Notes: generated by a model from the letters alone, not told the origin. 64,000 nt of DNA from Porphyrobacter sp. GA68 (GCF_022605525.1 NZ_JAKQYJ010000001.1:496001-560000), one strand, 5' to 3'; positions 38,578 to 46,768 are shown, counted from the first letter of the stretch. Program-made: numbers and translations.

Positions 38578-39644
38578 ACGGCAACGGCCCGTCTCCAGCG
38601 CGCCGGGCGGCACAGGCGATCGACGCCTTGCGGCATGGATGGCCGATCGAAGTGGCGGGCGGACCAGTTCTGCTCCCGGTCGAAACGGCAGCGGCTCCGG
38701 CGGCGCAGGCCCAGACCATGCTGCTTTCAGCGGCGCGCGCCGCCACCCTCAAGCTTGCCAATCAGAGGGAAGCGGCGGACCCCCGTTCGCCGGTGTTGAT
38801 CCGAGGGGCTGAGCCATTCGGTCTGGGCAGTGCGACTGCTGTGGCCGACCCCGCGCTCGATCTGGCGAACCCGCTGAAGGGGCCGTTCGTCGCCATGGGC
38901 ATGGAATGGACGCGGTCCGCCGAAACCGCTTTGGAACTGGCGAGGCTGGCCGGCATCCTGCCCGCCTTCCTCGTCGCGCCGCACGCGGCAGGCGAGCCTG
39001 TTACCGTCTCCCCCGCAGATCTTTCGGCGTGGACCGACCCCGCCCGCCTGTTCATCGCCACGCGTGCGCAGCTGCCCACACATGCCGCAGAGGATGCCGA
39101 AATCCTCGTGTTCCGCAAACCTGACGATCTGCGCGAACACGCCGCCCTCGTGATCGGCAAACGGCGGGCCGAACGGGTGCCGCTGGTCCGCGTGCATTCC
39201 GAATGCCTGACCGGAGATGTGTTCGGCAGCCTCAAATGCGATTGCGGCCCGCAGCTCGATGGGGCTCTCGCCCGGATGGCAACGGAGGCAGCGGGCGGCG
39301 GCTGGGGGGCACTGCTGTATCTGCGGCAGGAGGGGCGGGGTATCGGTCTGGTGAACAAGCTCAGAGCCTACCGCCTGCAGGATCAGGGTTTCGATACCGT
39401 GGACGCAAACGAGCGGCTTGGCCTGCCGGACGAGGCGCGCGATTTCCCCACCGCGGCGGCGATGTTGCGGCTGATCCATGTGGATCACGTGCGGCTGCTG
39501 ACCAACAATCCCGCGAAAGTGGCGGCGCTGGAGCATGCGGGGATCAGCGTGGTTGAGCGGGTGCCGCATGAACAAGGCGGCAACCGGCACAACGCGCGGT
39601 ATCTGGCGACCAAGCGCGACCGGGCGGGACACTTGCTGGGCTAG
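38574..39644 (+). CDS. ribA: GTP cyclohydrolase II with degenerate N-terminal domain
   Basis: The C-terminal half (about residues 150-356) is a complete GTP cyclohydrolase II, the first step of riboflavin synthesis. The zinc cysteines are at about 211, 222 and 224 (ECLTGDVFGSLKCDCG), with RQEGRGIGL, a DxxDANxxLG-type block and LLTNNPAKV. About 150 N-terminal residues have the pattern of dihydroxybutanone-phosphate synthase (AIDALRHGWPIEV...) without its DEDREN-type metal motif, so that half is probably inactive. The frame has no ATG or GTG upstream: a CTG sharing CTGA with the xth stop (38574) preserves the whole domain, while a TTG at 38628 would truncate it. The start is uncertain. The stop shares CTAG with psd. 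Confidence 0.88.
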   Translation: MNGNGPSPARRAAQAIDALRHGWPIEVAGGPVLLPVETAAAPAAQAQTMLLSAARAATLKLANQREAADPRSPVLIRGAEPFGLGSATAVADPALDLANPLKGPFVAMGMEWTRSAETALELARLAGILPAFLVAPHAAGEPVTVSPADLSAWTDPARLFIATRAQLPTHAAEDAEILVFRKPDDLREHAALVIGKRRAERVPLVRVHSECLTGDVFGSLKCDCGPQLDGALARMATEAAGGGWGALLYLRQEGRGIGLVNKLRAYRLQDQGFDTVDANERLGLPDEARDFPTAAAMLRLIHVDHVRLLTNNPAKVAALEHAGISVVERVPHEQGGNRHNARYLATKRDRAGHLLG

Positions 39645-40495
39645 ACCCGCCGCCCGATCGCTTCACCCATTTTCAGCACGGAAAGTTCGCCCAGTTCTTC
39701 CAGCCATTCTACCCGTTTCGGCTCGAACAGCAGCACCACGGTAGAGCCGAGGAGGAACCGCCCCATTTCGGCCCCGGCAGCAAGCTGCACGGCGCCTGCC
39801 CCGTTCGCGGGGAAGCTGTGCTCGACCACCGCGCGGCCATGGGGCTGCACCCGTCCGCCCCAGACCGTTTCGATGGCGGCGACGATCATGGCGCCGACCA
39901 TTACGACTGCCACTTGCCCCAGTTGCGTGTCGAACAGGCTGACCAGCCGTTCGTTGCGGGCGAACAGCTTGCGCACCCCGCCGGCAGTGGCCGTGTTGAC
40001 GGAAAACAGCTTGCCGGGGACATAGCGCGTCTGCCGCAATGTCCCGGCAACAGGCATGTGAACCCGATGGTAATCGCGCGGACTGAGATAGACGGTGACA
40101 AAGCTACCATCTGCGAACCGCTCCGCGAGCACGTGATCGCCCGCCAGCAGTTCGGCCGCGCTGTATTCGTGCCCCTTCGCCTGGAGGATGCTCCCGCCAG
40201 TGATCCGGCCAAGCTGACTGACCGCGCCATCCGCCGGACTCAGGATGAACCGGTCAGGATCGGCCAGCGGCCGTGCGCCCGGCCTGAGCGAGCGGGTAAA
40301 GAAGTCGTTGAACGATGCATATTTGCCCTCCTCCCGCTCCGCTTCCGCCATATCGACACCGTAGGCGCGTACGAACCGGCGGATCAGGAGGTCGCGCACC
40401 AGCGGGTTCTCGCTCGCAGCGAAACGGCCGGCCAGTTTCGACAGGCCATGCTGGGGCAGCGCGTGCTGCAACCAGATGAAGGGAGAGCGTGGCAT
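39641..40495 (-). CDS. psd: phosphatidylserine decarboxylase
   Basis: The 284-residue proenzyme makes phosphatidylethanolamine in the membrane. It should cleave itself between Gly250 and Ser251 in LGST, the serine becoming the pyruvoyl group; FLLGSTVVLLFEP surrounds it. Other family segments are YASFNDFFTR, SPADGAVSQLG, YLSPRDYHRVHMP and GKLFSVN. The length fits the bacterial type I form. The ATG at 40495 was chosen because the longer frame adds 24 residues without support. A small zinc-ribbon gene ends 10 bases upstream, and the stop shares CTAG with the ribA stop. Confidence 0.94.
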   Translation of the reverse strand: MPRSPFIWLQHALPQHGLSKLAGRFAASENPLVRDLLIRRFVRAYGVDMAEAEREEGKYASFNDFFTRSLRPGARPLADPDRFILSPADGAVSQLGRITGGSILQAKGHEYSAAELLAGDHVLAERFADGSFVTVYLSPRDYHRVHMPVAGTLRQTRYVPGKLFSVNTATAGGVRKLFARNERLVSLFDTQLGQVAVVMVGAMIVAAIETVWGGRVQPHGRAVVEHSFPANGAGAVQLAAGAEMGRFLLGSTVVLLFEPKRVEWLEELGELSVLKMGEAIGRRV

Positions 40496-40505
40496 GAGGC
40501 AGACG

Positions 40506-40670
40506 CTAGACCGCGGACGGCCGCGTTTGGCAAGCGGGGCAGGATCGTTGCCACGGCTTGGCGGCACGGCCTTGCTCGATCAGTTCCCCGCAATCGGGGC
40601 AGAAGCGGTGTTTGCGCCCCGGTTGCGGGCGCTGCGGCCTTGTTCGGCGATCGATCGTTGAAACCCGCAT
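40506..40670 (-). CDS. possible 54-residue zinc-ribbon protein
   Basis: From an ATG at 40670 the frame gives a very basic N-terminus (about 20 residues with many Arg and Pro) followed by FCPDCGEL and, 19 residues later, CPACQTR. Two CxxC pairs spaced like this are the mark of a zinc ribbon. It ends 10 bases upstream of the psd start on the same strand, as a coupled gene would. No strong ribosome site precedes the ATG, and no family is recognised, so it could be a chance frame. Confidence 0.42.
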   Translation of the reverse strand: MRVSTIDRRTRPQRPQPGRKHRFCPDCGELIEQGRAAKPWQRSCPACQTRPSAV

Positions 40671-40784
40671 GTTCAGCGAACGGTGACTGTGCGGCGGCAG
40701 TTCCGGACACGCGCGCAAGCCGATTGCGCGGACCTGGACCACCCGCTATTCCACGCGCGTCGTTTCACCGGAAAGATTTCGCCC

Positions 40785-41114
40785 ATGACCATCAGAACCG
40801 CTGCATTCGTTCTCCTGCCCGCCCTGGCACTGACCGCCTGCGGAAACTACGAGGACGCGTCGGTGGAGGCGCAGGCCGACACGGTTGAAATCCCCGCCAA
40901 CGAGCCGCTCACCAACGTAACGGCCGTGCCGGTCGCCGATCCGAACGCCAACACTGATGTTCCAGTGGATGAGCCGCCCGTTGAAGGCGGTGTGGACGCA
41001 ACCGGCGCGCCCGCAGCTGGCACTCCTGCGACCGGCGCACCTGCCGCTACCCCGGCAACTCCGGCAGCCTCGCCAACACCCGCAGTGTCGCCGCAATCGA
41101 CGACACCGCAGTGA
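40785..41114 (+). CDS. small low-complexity lipoprotein
   Basis: From the ATG at 40785 the protein has 109 residues. A type II signal ends in the lipobox LTAC at about residue 19; an acidic segment (EDASVEAQADTVEIPAN) and a long A/P/T/G-rich tail follow (GAPAAGTPATGAP, PATPAASPTP). The tail is probably disordered. No function is suggested. Upstream codons of the longer frame have no signal and are dropped. The gene sits between psd (divergent) and the hydratase-like gene. Confidence 0.72.
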   Translation: MTIRTAAFVLLPALALTACGNYEDASVEAQADTVEIPANEPLTNVTAVPVADPNANTDVPVDEPPVEGGVDATGAPAAGTPATGAPAATPATPAASPTPAVSPQSTTPQ

Positions 41115-41172
41115 GGCGGGCCTCATCAGCGCGGTCGCGCGCGGTCACCGCCTTGCAGGAAAATGATGCGGA

Positions 41173-42042
41173 GTGATCGCCTCGCAATGGAAGAACTGGA
41201 TAGGGCCTAGACTTAGCCAGTCCGAGCAGCTGTCCGACCCGCTGGCAGGGCGGTGGTTGGCCACCTTCGACCTCCCCCGCGCAGACAATGATACGATGCC
41301 GCAGGGCATCCACTTCTGCCTTGCCAATCCCGCCGCGCCAACAGCCCGGCTGGGCGCGGACGGGCATCCGCGCCGTGATACGCAAGCACCCGGCTTCCTG
41401 CCGCCAATCCCGCTACCCCGCCGCATGTGGGCAGGGAGCAGCATCGTCTTTCAGGCGCCGCTTGTGATTGGTCAGGACGTAGAGCGTAACAGCCGCATTC
41501 TTTCTATCACGGAGAAGGCGGGCACCAGCGGACGGCTGGTGTTTGTCGAGGTGGAGCATGAGATACTGACCGCAGACGCGGTGCCGGCACTGCGCGAGGT
41601 TCAGACAATCGTCTTCCGCGAGGCAGCGGCGTCCGATACGCCGCTCGCGCTGCCGGTCCCGGCTGCGGAAACGTTCGATCCTGCCCCATGGGAGACGCAC
41701 CGCGTAATCACACCCGCTCCTGCGCTGCTGATGCGGTATTCGGCGCTGACGTTCAACGCGCATCGGATCCACTACGACCTGCCGTACGCGCGGGAGGTGG
41801 AACGGTATCGCGGGCTTGTGGTGCACGGCCCGCTGCTCGCCAGCCTGCTGCTGCAACTGGCGGCTGCGCGGTACGGCGAAAACGCTCTGCGCGAGTTCAG
41901 CTTTCGGGGTCTCAGCCCGGCGATTGCGGGCGAACCGCTGCATCTGGTTCTGCGTCAGGCGGCGGTGGAGGGGGAATTGGAACTCGCGGCCCTCGCTGGC
42001 GACGGGCGCCAAATTACGCGGGCAGCTGCAACGCTGCGCTGA
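41173..42042 (+). CDS. HTD2/mesaconyl-C4-CoA hydratase-like hotdog protein
   Basis: The 289-residue protein is a two-hotdog protein of the COG3777 kind: an N-terminal FAS1-like dehydratase domain and a C-terminal MaoC-like domain with FNAHRIHYDLPYAREVERYRG near residues 190-210, where the H-x-x-H-Y segment is typical, then a conserved VVHGPLLASLL. Relatives hydrate mesaconyl-C4-CoA, itaconyl-CoA or other 2-enoyl-acyl thioesters; the substrate here is not evident. Its start is GTG at 41173. No other ethylmalonyl-CoA or 3-hydroxypropionate cycle gene is nearby, so the pathway cannot be assigned; it lies 120 bases upstream of phhA. Confidence 0.78.
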   Translation: MIASQWKNWIGPRLSQSEQLSDPLAGRWLATFDLPRADNDTMPQGIHFCLANPAAPTARLGADGHPRRDTQAPGFLPPIPLPRRMWAGSSIVFQAPLVIGQDVERNSRILSITEKAGTSGRLVFVEVEHEILTADAVPALREVQTIVFREAAASDTPLALPVPAAETFDPAPWETHRVITPAPALLMRYSALTFNAHRIHYDLPYAREVERYRGLVVHGPLLASLLLQLAAARYGENALREFSFRGLSPAIAGEPLHLVLRQAAVEGELELAALAGDGRQITRAAATLR

Positions 42043-42162
42043 GATCTTGCCCGTCGAGATTGGTGCCACAGAAACCTTGCGGGACAGCGCGCTGATACCA
42101 TCTGCATCCCAGGCGTGTTACGCTAGCGCCAGCATCGACGAAACAGGAACAGGAGCGAGCGC

Positions 42163-43101
42163 ATGGCCACCGTCATGGAACGAATCGGCGAGTTCGAACG
42201 CCTGCCGGACCTGGCGGAAACGGTTTACACCGCGCCGCTGCAGAAGCCGGCTCACGTAGGGGACGACTGGCTGGAGCCGCGCCAGACCGACTATTCAGCC
42301 GAAGACGATCGGGTTTGGGATGACCTGTTCTCGCGCCAGATGGAGATTTTGCCCGGCCGGGCCGCAACCGCCTTTATGCAAGGGCTGGAGAAGCTGGACC
42401 TTGGGCGCGGCGGGGTTCCGGATTTCGAGGTTCTGAGCGAGGAGCTAGGCCGCCTCACCGGATGGAGCGTGGTGCCCGTGCCCATGCTGATTCCCGACCA
42501 CGTATTCTTCTGGCATCTGGCGAACCGGCGTTTTCCGGCGGGCAATTTCATCCGCACCCGCGAGACGTTCGACTACATCCAGGAGCCGGACGTGTTCCAT
42601 GACGTGTTCGGCCATGTCCCGATGCTGACCGACCCGACATTTGCCGACTACATGCAGGAATATGGTCGGGCCGGATGGAAGGCCATGCGCTTCAACCGCC
42701 TCAAGGCGCTGGGGGCGCTGTACTGGTACACGGTGGAATTCGGCCTGATCCAGGAGGGCGACGGGATAAAGGCGTATGGTGCCGGCATCCTGTCAGGCCC
42801 GGCGGAGGTGGTCTTCGCCACGCAGGCGCAAAGTCCCAACCGCATCATGCTGAACGTGGACCGGGTGATGCGCACCGACTACGTCATCAGCGATCTGCAA
42901 CCGACGTATTTCGTCGTCGAAAGTTTCGAAGATCTGTATCATCAGACCGTAGAGCGGGATTTCGACCGCCTTTACCGCAGCCTGTCGCCCGGCTTCACCT
43001 ATGCCAACACGGCGGTAATTGACCTCGACGACGTATTGCATCGCGGAACCCAGGAATATCATCTGCGCGGTGGCCGCGGCAGCGGTGCGCAGCCGGTCTG
43101 A
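42163..43101 (+). CDS. phhA: phenylalanine 4-monooxygenase
   Basis: The 312-residue protein is a pterin-dependent aromatic amino-acid hydroxylase of bacterial length. The iron ligands are His146 and His151 in DVFHDVFGHVP and Glu192 in YWYTVEFGL, and the pterin-binding region RRFPAGNFIRTRE precedes them. It turns phenylalanine into tyrosine using tetrahydrobiopterin and oxygen. A pterin-recycling enzyme is not in the window. CAGGAG precedes the ATG. The gene ends 10 bases before a terminator hairpin shared with the opposite strand. Confidence 0.96.
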   Translation: MATVMERIGEFERLPDLAETVYTAPLQKPAHVGDDWLEPRQTDYSAEDDRVWDDLFSRQMEILPGRAATAFMQGLEKLDLGRGGVPDFEVLSEELGRLTGWSVVPVPMLIPDHVFFWHLANRRFPAGNFIRTRETFDYIQEPDVFHDVFGHVPMLTDPTFADYMQEYGRAGWKAMRFNRLKALGALYWYTVEFGLIQEGDGIKAYGAGILSGPAEVVFATQAQSPNRIMLNVDRVMRTDYVISDLQPTYFVVESFEDLYHQTVERDFDRLYRSLSPGFTYANTAVIDLDDVLHRGTQEYHLRGGRGSGAQPV

Positions 43102-43111
43102 GCCACACAGG

Positions 43112-43139
43112 AAAACGGCCCCGGATCGCTCCGGGGCCG
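43112..43139 (-). terminator. strong stem-loop terminator between phhA and the coiled-coil lipoprotein
   Basis: CGGCCCCGGA at 43116-43125 and TCCGGGGCCG at 43130-43139 form a 10-base stem with a TCGC loop. On the minus strand TTTT follows at 43115-43112, so it ends the minus-strand lipoprotein gene; on the plus strand there is no T run, though it may still help to stop phhA transcription. Confidence 0.85.
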
Positions 43140-43166
43140 CGCCTTACGCCGCCATGCGGCAGATGT

Positions 43167-43430
43167 TTACATGCCTTCGGCAGACCGTTCGATCTGATCG
43201 GCGCGCGCTTCGCCGGCATCTTCAACCGCATCGGCCTGCGCTTCGAGGCGATCTGCGGCGGGGCCATCGACCCTGTCTGCCTGATCTTCGAGTGCGTCAG
43301 CGCGCGCTTCGGCCGAATCCTCCACGGCATCGGCGCGCTGCTCTGCGGCATTTTCAGCCGGGCTGTTGCAGCCCGCCAGGCCCAGCACCGCCACGGCGGC
43401 AACCATTCCTGTCGTGAAACGTGTCTTCAT
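43167..43430 (-). CDS. small coiled-coil lipoprotein
   Basis: The 87-residue protein has a type II signal peptide (MKTRFTTGMVAAVAVLG) with lipobox LAGC at about residue 21, then an uninterrupted charged region made of near-repeats such as RADAVED, RADALED, DRLEAQADAVED and RADQIERSAE. This is a helix with a repeating A/D/E/R pattern, probably a coiled coil. The mature protein would be anchored in a membrane by its N-terminal lipid. AAGGGG precedes the ATG. Function unknown; it resembles small Ala/Asp/Glu-rich lipoproteins of sphingomonads. Confidence 0.8.
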   Translation of the reverse strand: MKTRFTTGMVAAVAVLGLAGCNSPAENAAEQRADAVEDSAEARADALEDQADRVDGPAADRLEAQADAVEDAGEARADQIERSAEGM

Positions 43431-43529
43431 GTTGGATCCCCTTCTGTTTGTTTGGAGCCGGTCACTTAGCGCAGTCCGAGCCTGCCGGACCAGCGAATTG
43501 TCAAACGGATGTGCCTGCTGGCAAGACGG

Positions 43530-43778
43530 TCAGGCTCTCGATCGCACGAAGTTGGCGACGGCGATGAACACGAGCGCCCCCAGCCCCGCCACCAGCAGTG
43601 CGTTGGCCGCGAGACCTTCCAGCAGGGACACAGGGTTTGCAACCCCGCCGATCGTTACCGCACCGCCGGCCCCCGCCGCCACGTTGGCCGACAGGTCGCC
43701 AAAGCTCCTCACTTCCAGAAGCAGCGCCACCAGCAAGCCGAACGTCGCGCCCACTGTGACAAGAAGGATCAGGCCCAC
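43530..43778 (-). CDS. small two-helix membrane protein
   Basis: An 82-residue frame starts at GTG 43778, about 10 bases after AAGGAA. It has an N-terminal membrane helix (GLILLVTVGATFGLLVALLL), a short glycine-rich middle (AGAGGAVTIGG) and a second helix near the C-terminus followed by RSRA. I do not recognise a family. The hydrophobic pattern and the ribosome site support a real gene. It lies on the same strand as uppP, 123 bases downstream. Confidence 0.6.
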   Translation of the reverse strand: MGLILLVTVGATFGLLVALLLEVRSFGDLSANVAAGAGGAVTIGGVANPVSLLEGLAANALLVAGLGALVFIAVANFVRSRA

Positions 43779-43901
43779 GGTGCAATATTCCTTATGACTG
43801 ACCCGAAGAACAGGACCCTGACCCTCTTGGTTCCGGCGTTTCTGGCCAATGCTTCAAAGCAGAACAGTTCGTGGCCTGTTCGCATCACCGGCGGCGCTGG
43901 T

Positions 43902-44711
43902 TCACCCCAGCAGCCAGATCAGCGCAAAGCTGCCCAGCGCTATGCGATACCAGGCAAAGGGGCTGAACCCGCGCTTCGACACGAACGCCACAAAGGCACG
44001 GATGATTACCAGCGCGACCAGGAAAGCCGTAACCAGGCCGATGGCTATCTCGTTCCAGCCGACCAGCCCCCCGCCGGCGAGCAGCTTGTCCGGCTCTGAC
44101 ACGATCTTGACCGTCGCGGCGCCGAGCATGGTGGGGACTGCCAGGAAGAAGGAGAACTCGGCCGCAGTCTTTCGCCCCACTCCCATGGCCAGAGCACCAA
44201 GGATGCTGGCGGCCGACCGGCTGGTGCCCGGAATCATCGCCAGGCATTGCACGACGCCAATCGCCACAGCCGTTCGCCACGGCATGTTGCCGACCCCCGT
44301 TTCCTCGCCTGGCGTGACAAGCCGTTCGATAACGAGAATGGCCACACCCCCGACGATCAGCGCGATGGCGACTACAAGGGGCGTCTCCAGCATGATGTTG
44401 ATCGTGTCCTTGGCGAATATCCCGATCACCGCCGCGGGCAGGAAACCGACCAGAATGTTGCGCACGAACCGCAACGCCTCTGGCTGTCGCCGCACGAACC
44501 CCGTGCCCATGTTCCAGAAGGTGCGCCAGTAGGTCACGACGACGGCCATGATGGCGCCCAGCTGGATCACGACGTTGAACTGCGCCCATTGCGCCGGGTT
44601 GTAGCCCAGGAATTCGGATGCGAGGATCAAATGCCCGGTCGAGGAGACTGGCAGGAATTCCGTCAGCCCTTCCAGAATGCCGAGCAGGATTGCGGTGATG
44701 GTGGTGTCCAT
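43902..44711 (-). CDS. uppP: undecaprenyl-diphosphate phosphatase
   Basis: UppP recycles the lipid carrier of peptidoglycan and O-antigen synthesis. The 269-residue protein has eight predicted membrane helices, an N-terminal LTEFLPVSSTGHL at 16-28 and the conserved PGTSRSAASILGAL. The latter holds the catalytic Arg-Ser pair; the usual second glycine of PGxSRSG is an alanine here. The length fits. The ATG at 44711 starts the first helix; a longer frame adds 29 unsupported residues. An ABC exporter gene lies 43 bases upstream on the same strand, so the two are probably co-transcribed. Confidence 0.94.
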   Translation of the reverse strand: MDTTITAILLGILEGLTEFLPVSSTGHLILASEFLGYNPAQWAQFNVVIQLGAIMAVVVTYWRTFWNMGTGFVRRQPEALRFVRNILVGFLPAAVIGIFAKDTINIMLETPLVVAIALIVGGVAILVIERLVTPGEETGVGNMPWRTAVAIGVVQCLAMIPGTSRSAASILGALAMGVGRKTAAEFSFFLAVPTMLGAATVKIVSEPDKLLAGGGLVGWNEIAIGLVTAFLVALVIIRAFVAFVSKRGFSPFAWYRIALGSFALIWLLG

Positions 44712-44754
44712 GTCGCGCGCGACAAGACAGCCCCGGACCAGCAAGTCAAATGGT

Positions 44755-46614
44755 TTACGCCGCTTCCCGGCCGAATTGCAGCGCCGCGAGCCGGGCATAC
44801 AGCCCGCCTCGTTCCGTCAGCACGCGGTGCGTGCCCTGCTCCACTATCTGGCCATCGTCCATGACAACAATCCGGTCCGCCGCGCGTACGGTGGACAGGC
44901 GGTGGGCAATAACGAGTGTGGTGCGGCCCTGCATCAGCCGGTCGAGCGCCTGCTGCACCAGTTGTTCGGACTCAGCGTCAAGCGCGCTGGTCGCCTCGTC
45001 CAGCAACAGAATGGGCGCGTCGCGCAGGATCGCGCGGGCGATGGCGATCCGCTGCTGCTGACCACCCGAAAGCCGCGTGCCATCCTCCCCCAGATAGGTG
45101 TCCAGCCCATCGGGCAGCGCGCGCAGGAATGCGTCCGCATTGGCCGCCCGCGCCGCTTCCCATATCTGCGCGTCATCAGCTTCCCAGTTGCCGTAACGCA
45201 GATTGTCGCGGGCATTGGCGGAAAACAGCACGCCGTCCTGAGGCACCAGCGCGATGCGGCGGCGAATCTGCGCGGGGTCGGCTTCGGTTAGCGGAACCCC
45301 GTCCAGCCGCACCGAGCCCGCCTGGGGATCGTAGAACCGCTCGGCCAGCTGGAAAATGGTGGATTTGCCTGCTCCAGACGGGCCAACGATGGCCACCGTC
45401 TCGCCCGGCTGCACCTCCAGGGTGAAATCCTTGAGCGCCGCCACGTCGGGACGAGTGGGGTAACGGAACGTCACCTGGCGGAAGGACAGGCTGCCGCGCG
45501 GCGGTTCGGGCAGCGCCTGCGGGCGTCGGGGCGGCGCGATGGCCGGTTGTTCGGCGAGCAGTTCGGACAGGCGGCTGGCCGCGCCTGCGCCGCGCAGCAG
45601 GTCGCCGAACACTTCGGTCAGCGCACTGAACGAGCCGGCGACCAGCCCGCCGGTTATGACGAATGCCGCAATGGTGCCGCCCGTGACCTCTCCGCTGGCG
45701 ACGGCCAGCGCGCCGCGCCACATGATGAGCGTGATCGCGCCGAATACGGCAATGATGATCAGCGAGGTCAGCGCGGCGCGGATCAGGATGCGCCGCTTGG
45801 CCGTGGCAAACGTCGCCTCGACCGCGTCGCGGAAGCGGCCGGTCTCCCGCACCTCCTGGTTGAATGCCTGCACCACCTTCATCGCGCCGAGTGTCTCCGC
45901 CACCAGCGCGCCGATGGTTGCCACCTTGTCCTGGCTGGAGCGGGACACGTTGCGCAGCCGGCGTCCGGCGAACACCACCACGGGCAGGAGCAGCGACAAG
46001 CCCAGCAGCAGCCCCAGCGTGAGGCGCGGCATCAGGTAGAACAGGTAGATCGTCCCACCCACGCCCATCAACGTGTTGCGCAGCGCCACCGACACCGTGG
46101 TGCCCACCACCTGTTCGATGATCGCGGTATCGGACGTCATGCGGCTGGAAATCTCGCGCGGGCTGTTCTCCTCGTAAAAGGAAGGGGCGAGCCGCAAGAG
46201 GTTCTCCTGCACCCGAAGGCGGATATCGGCCACCACGCGTTCGCCCAGCCAGCTCACGAAGTAGAAGCGCATGGCCGTCCCGATCCCCAGGACGACGACG
46301 ATGCCCAGCAGATAACGGAACCAGCGCCCGATATCGGCCGGATCGCCGCCGGCGGAAAAGCCCCGGTCGATGATGAGCTTGAAGCCAGCCGGTATGGCGA
46401 GGGTTGCCAAGGCGGTGATGGTCAATGCCACCAGCGCCAGCGCCACCTTGTCCGGATAGTTCCGGGCAGCCTCCCAGATCATCCGCAGCGGGCCGAGCGA
46501 GCGCGCACGCTGCGGCTGCGCCAACAGCTCCGTGACACCCCCCAGCCCATCATCCGCGTCATTGCGCACCGTGTGGGTATCGGCAGGATCGCGCTGCGTC
46601 GGGTCGGTCGCCAT
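44755..46614 (-). CDS. ABC exporter, fused transmembrane and ATPase domains
   Basis: The 619-residue half-transporter has six membrane helices in about residues 50-340. Its ATPase domain has Walker A GPSGAGKST near 404, signature LSGGQQQR near 508, Walker B ILLLDEATSAL and the H-loop IAHRLST. The N-terminal 45 residues are polar. The layout is that of type IV exporters (MsbA/LapB-like multidrug or lipid exporters); the substrate is unknown. The neighbouring uppP suggests envelope lipid export, which is inference. The ATG at 46614 was chosen; a longer frame reads a poor 45-residue leader. The gene is divergent from phaZ over a 154-base region. Confidence 0.87.
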   Translation of the reverse strand: MATDPTQRDPADTHTVRNDADDGLGGVTELLAQPQRARSLGPLRMIWEAARNYPDKVALALVALTITALATLAIPAGFKLIIDRGFSAGGDPADIGRWFRYLLGIVVVLGIGTAMRFYFVSWLGERVVADIRLRVQENLLRLAPSFYEENSPREISSRMTSDTAIIEQVVGTTVSVALRNTLMGVGGTIYLFYLMPRLTLGLLLGLSLLLPVVVFAGRRLRNVSRSSQDKVATIGALVAETLGAMKVVQAFNQEVRETGRFRDAVEATFATAKRRILIRAALTSLIIIAVFGAITLIMWRGALAVASGEVTGGTIAAFVITGGLVAGSFSALTEVFGDLLRGAGAASRLSELLAEQPAIAPPRRPQALPEPPRGSLSFRQVTFRYPTRPDVAALKDFTLEVQPGETVAIVGPSGAGKSTIFQLAERFYDPQAGSVRLDGVPLTEADPAQIRRRIALVPQDGVLFSANARDNLRYGNWEADDAQIWEAARAANADAFLRALPDGLDTYLGEDGTRLSGGQQQRIAIARAILRDAPILLLDEATSALDAESEQLVQQALDRLMQGRTTLVIAHRLSTVRAADRIVVMDDGQIVEQGTHRVLTERGGLYARLAALQFGREAA

Positions 46615-46691
46615 GGACGGCTGTTTAGAGCAGCACGCGGGCAAAAGCCACACGGAGCAACCACCGGCGACGCGGTGCTGCAGAACAGATG

Positions 46692-46702
46692 CTGCATTGC
46701 AA
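46692..46702. promoter_or_regulatory. candidate PhaR-type operator before the PHA depolymerase gene
   Basis: The divergent region contains CTGC-ATT-GCAA at 46692-46702, seven of eight matches to the CTGC-N3-GCAG form I recall for boxes bound by the PHA repressor PhaR in other alphaproteobacteria. A second TGCTGCA lies 14 bases earlier. The position, 67 bases before phaZ, fits an operator. No phaR gene is in the window, so the assignment is inference. Confidence 0.4.
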
Positions 46703-46768
46703 CTTGGCGGCAAAAGCGCCACTTCAGCTGTTCCCGGCTTCCGGGTCACAGCAAAACAGGGATTGCCA

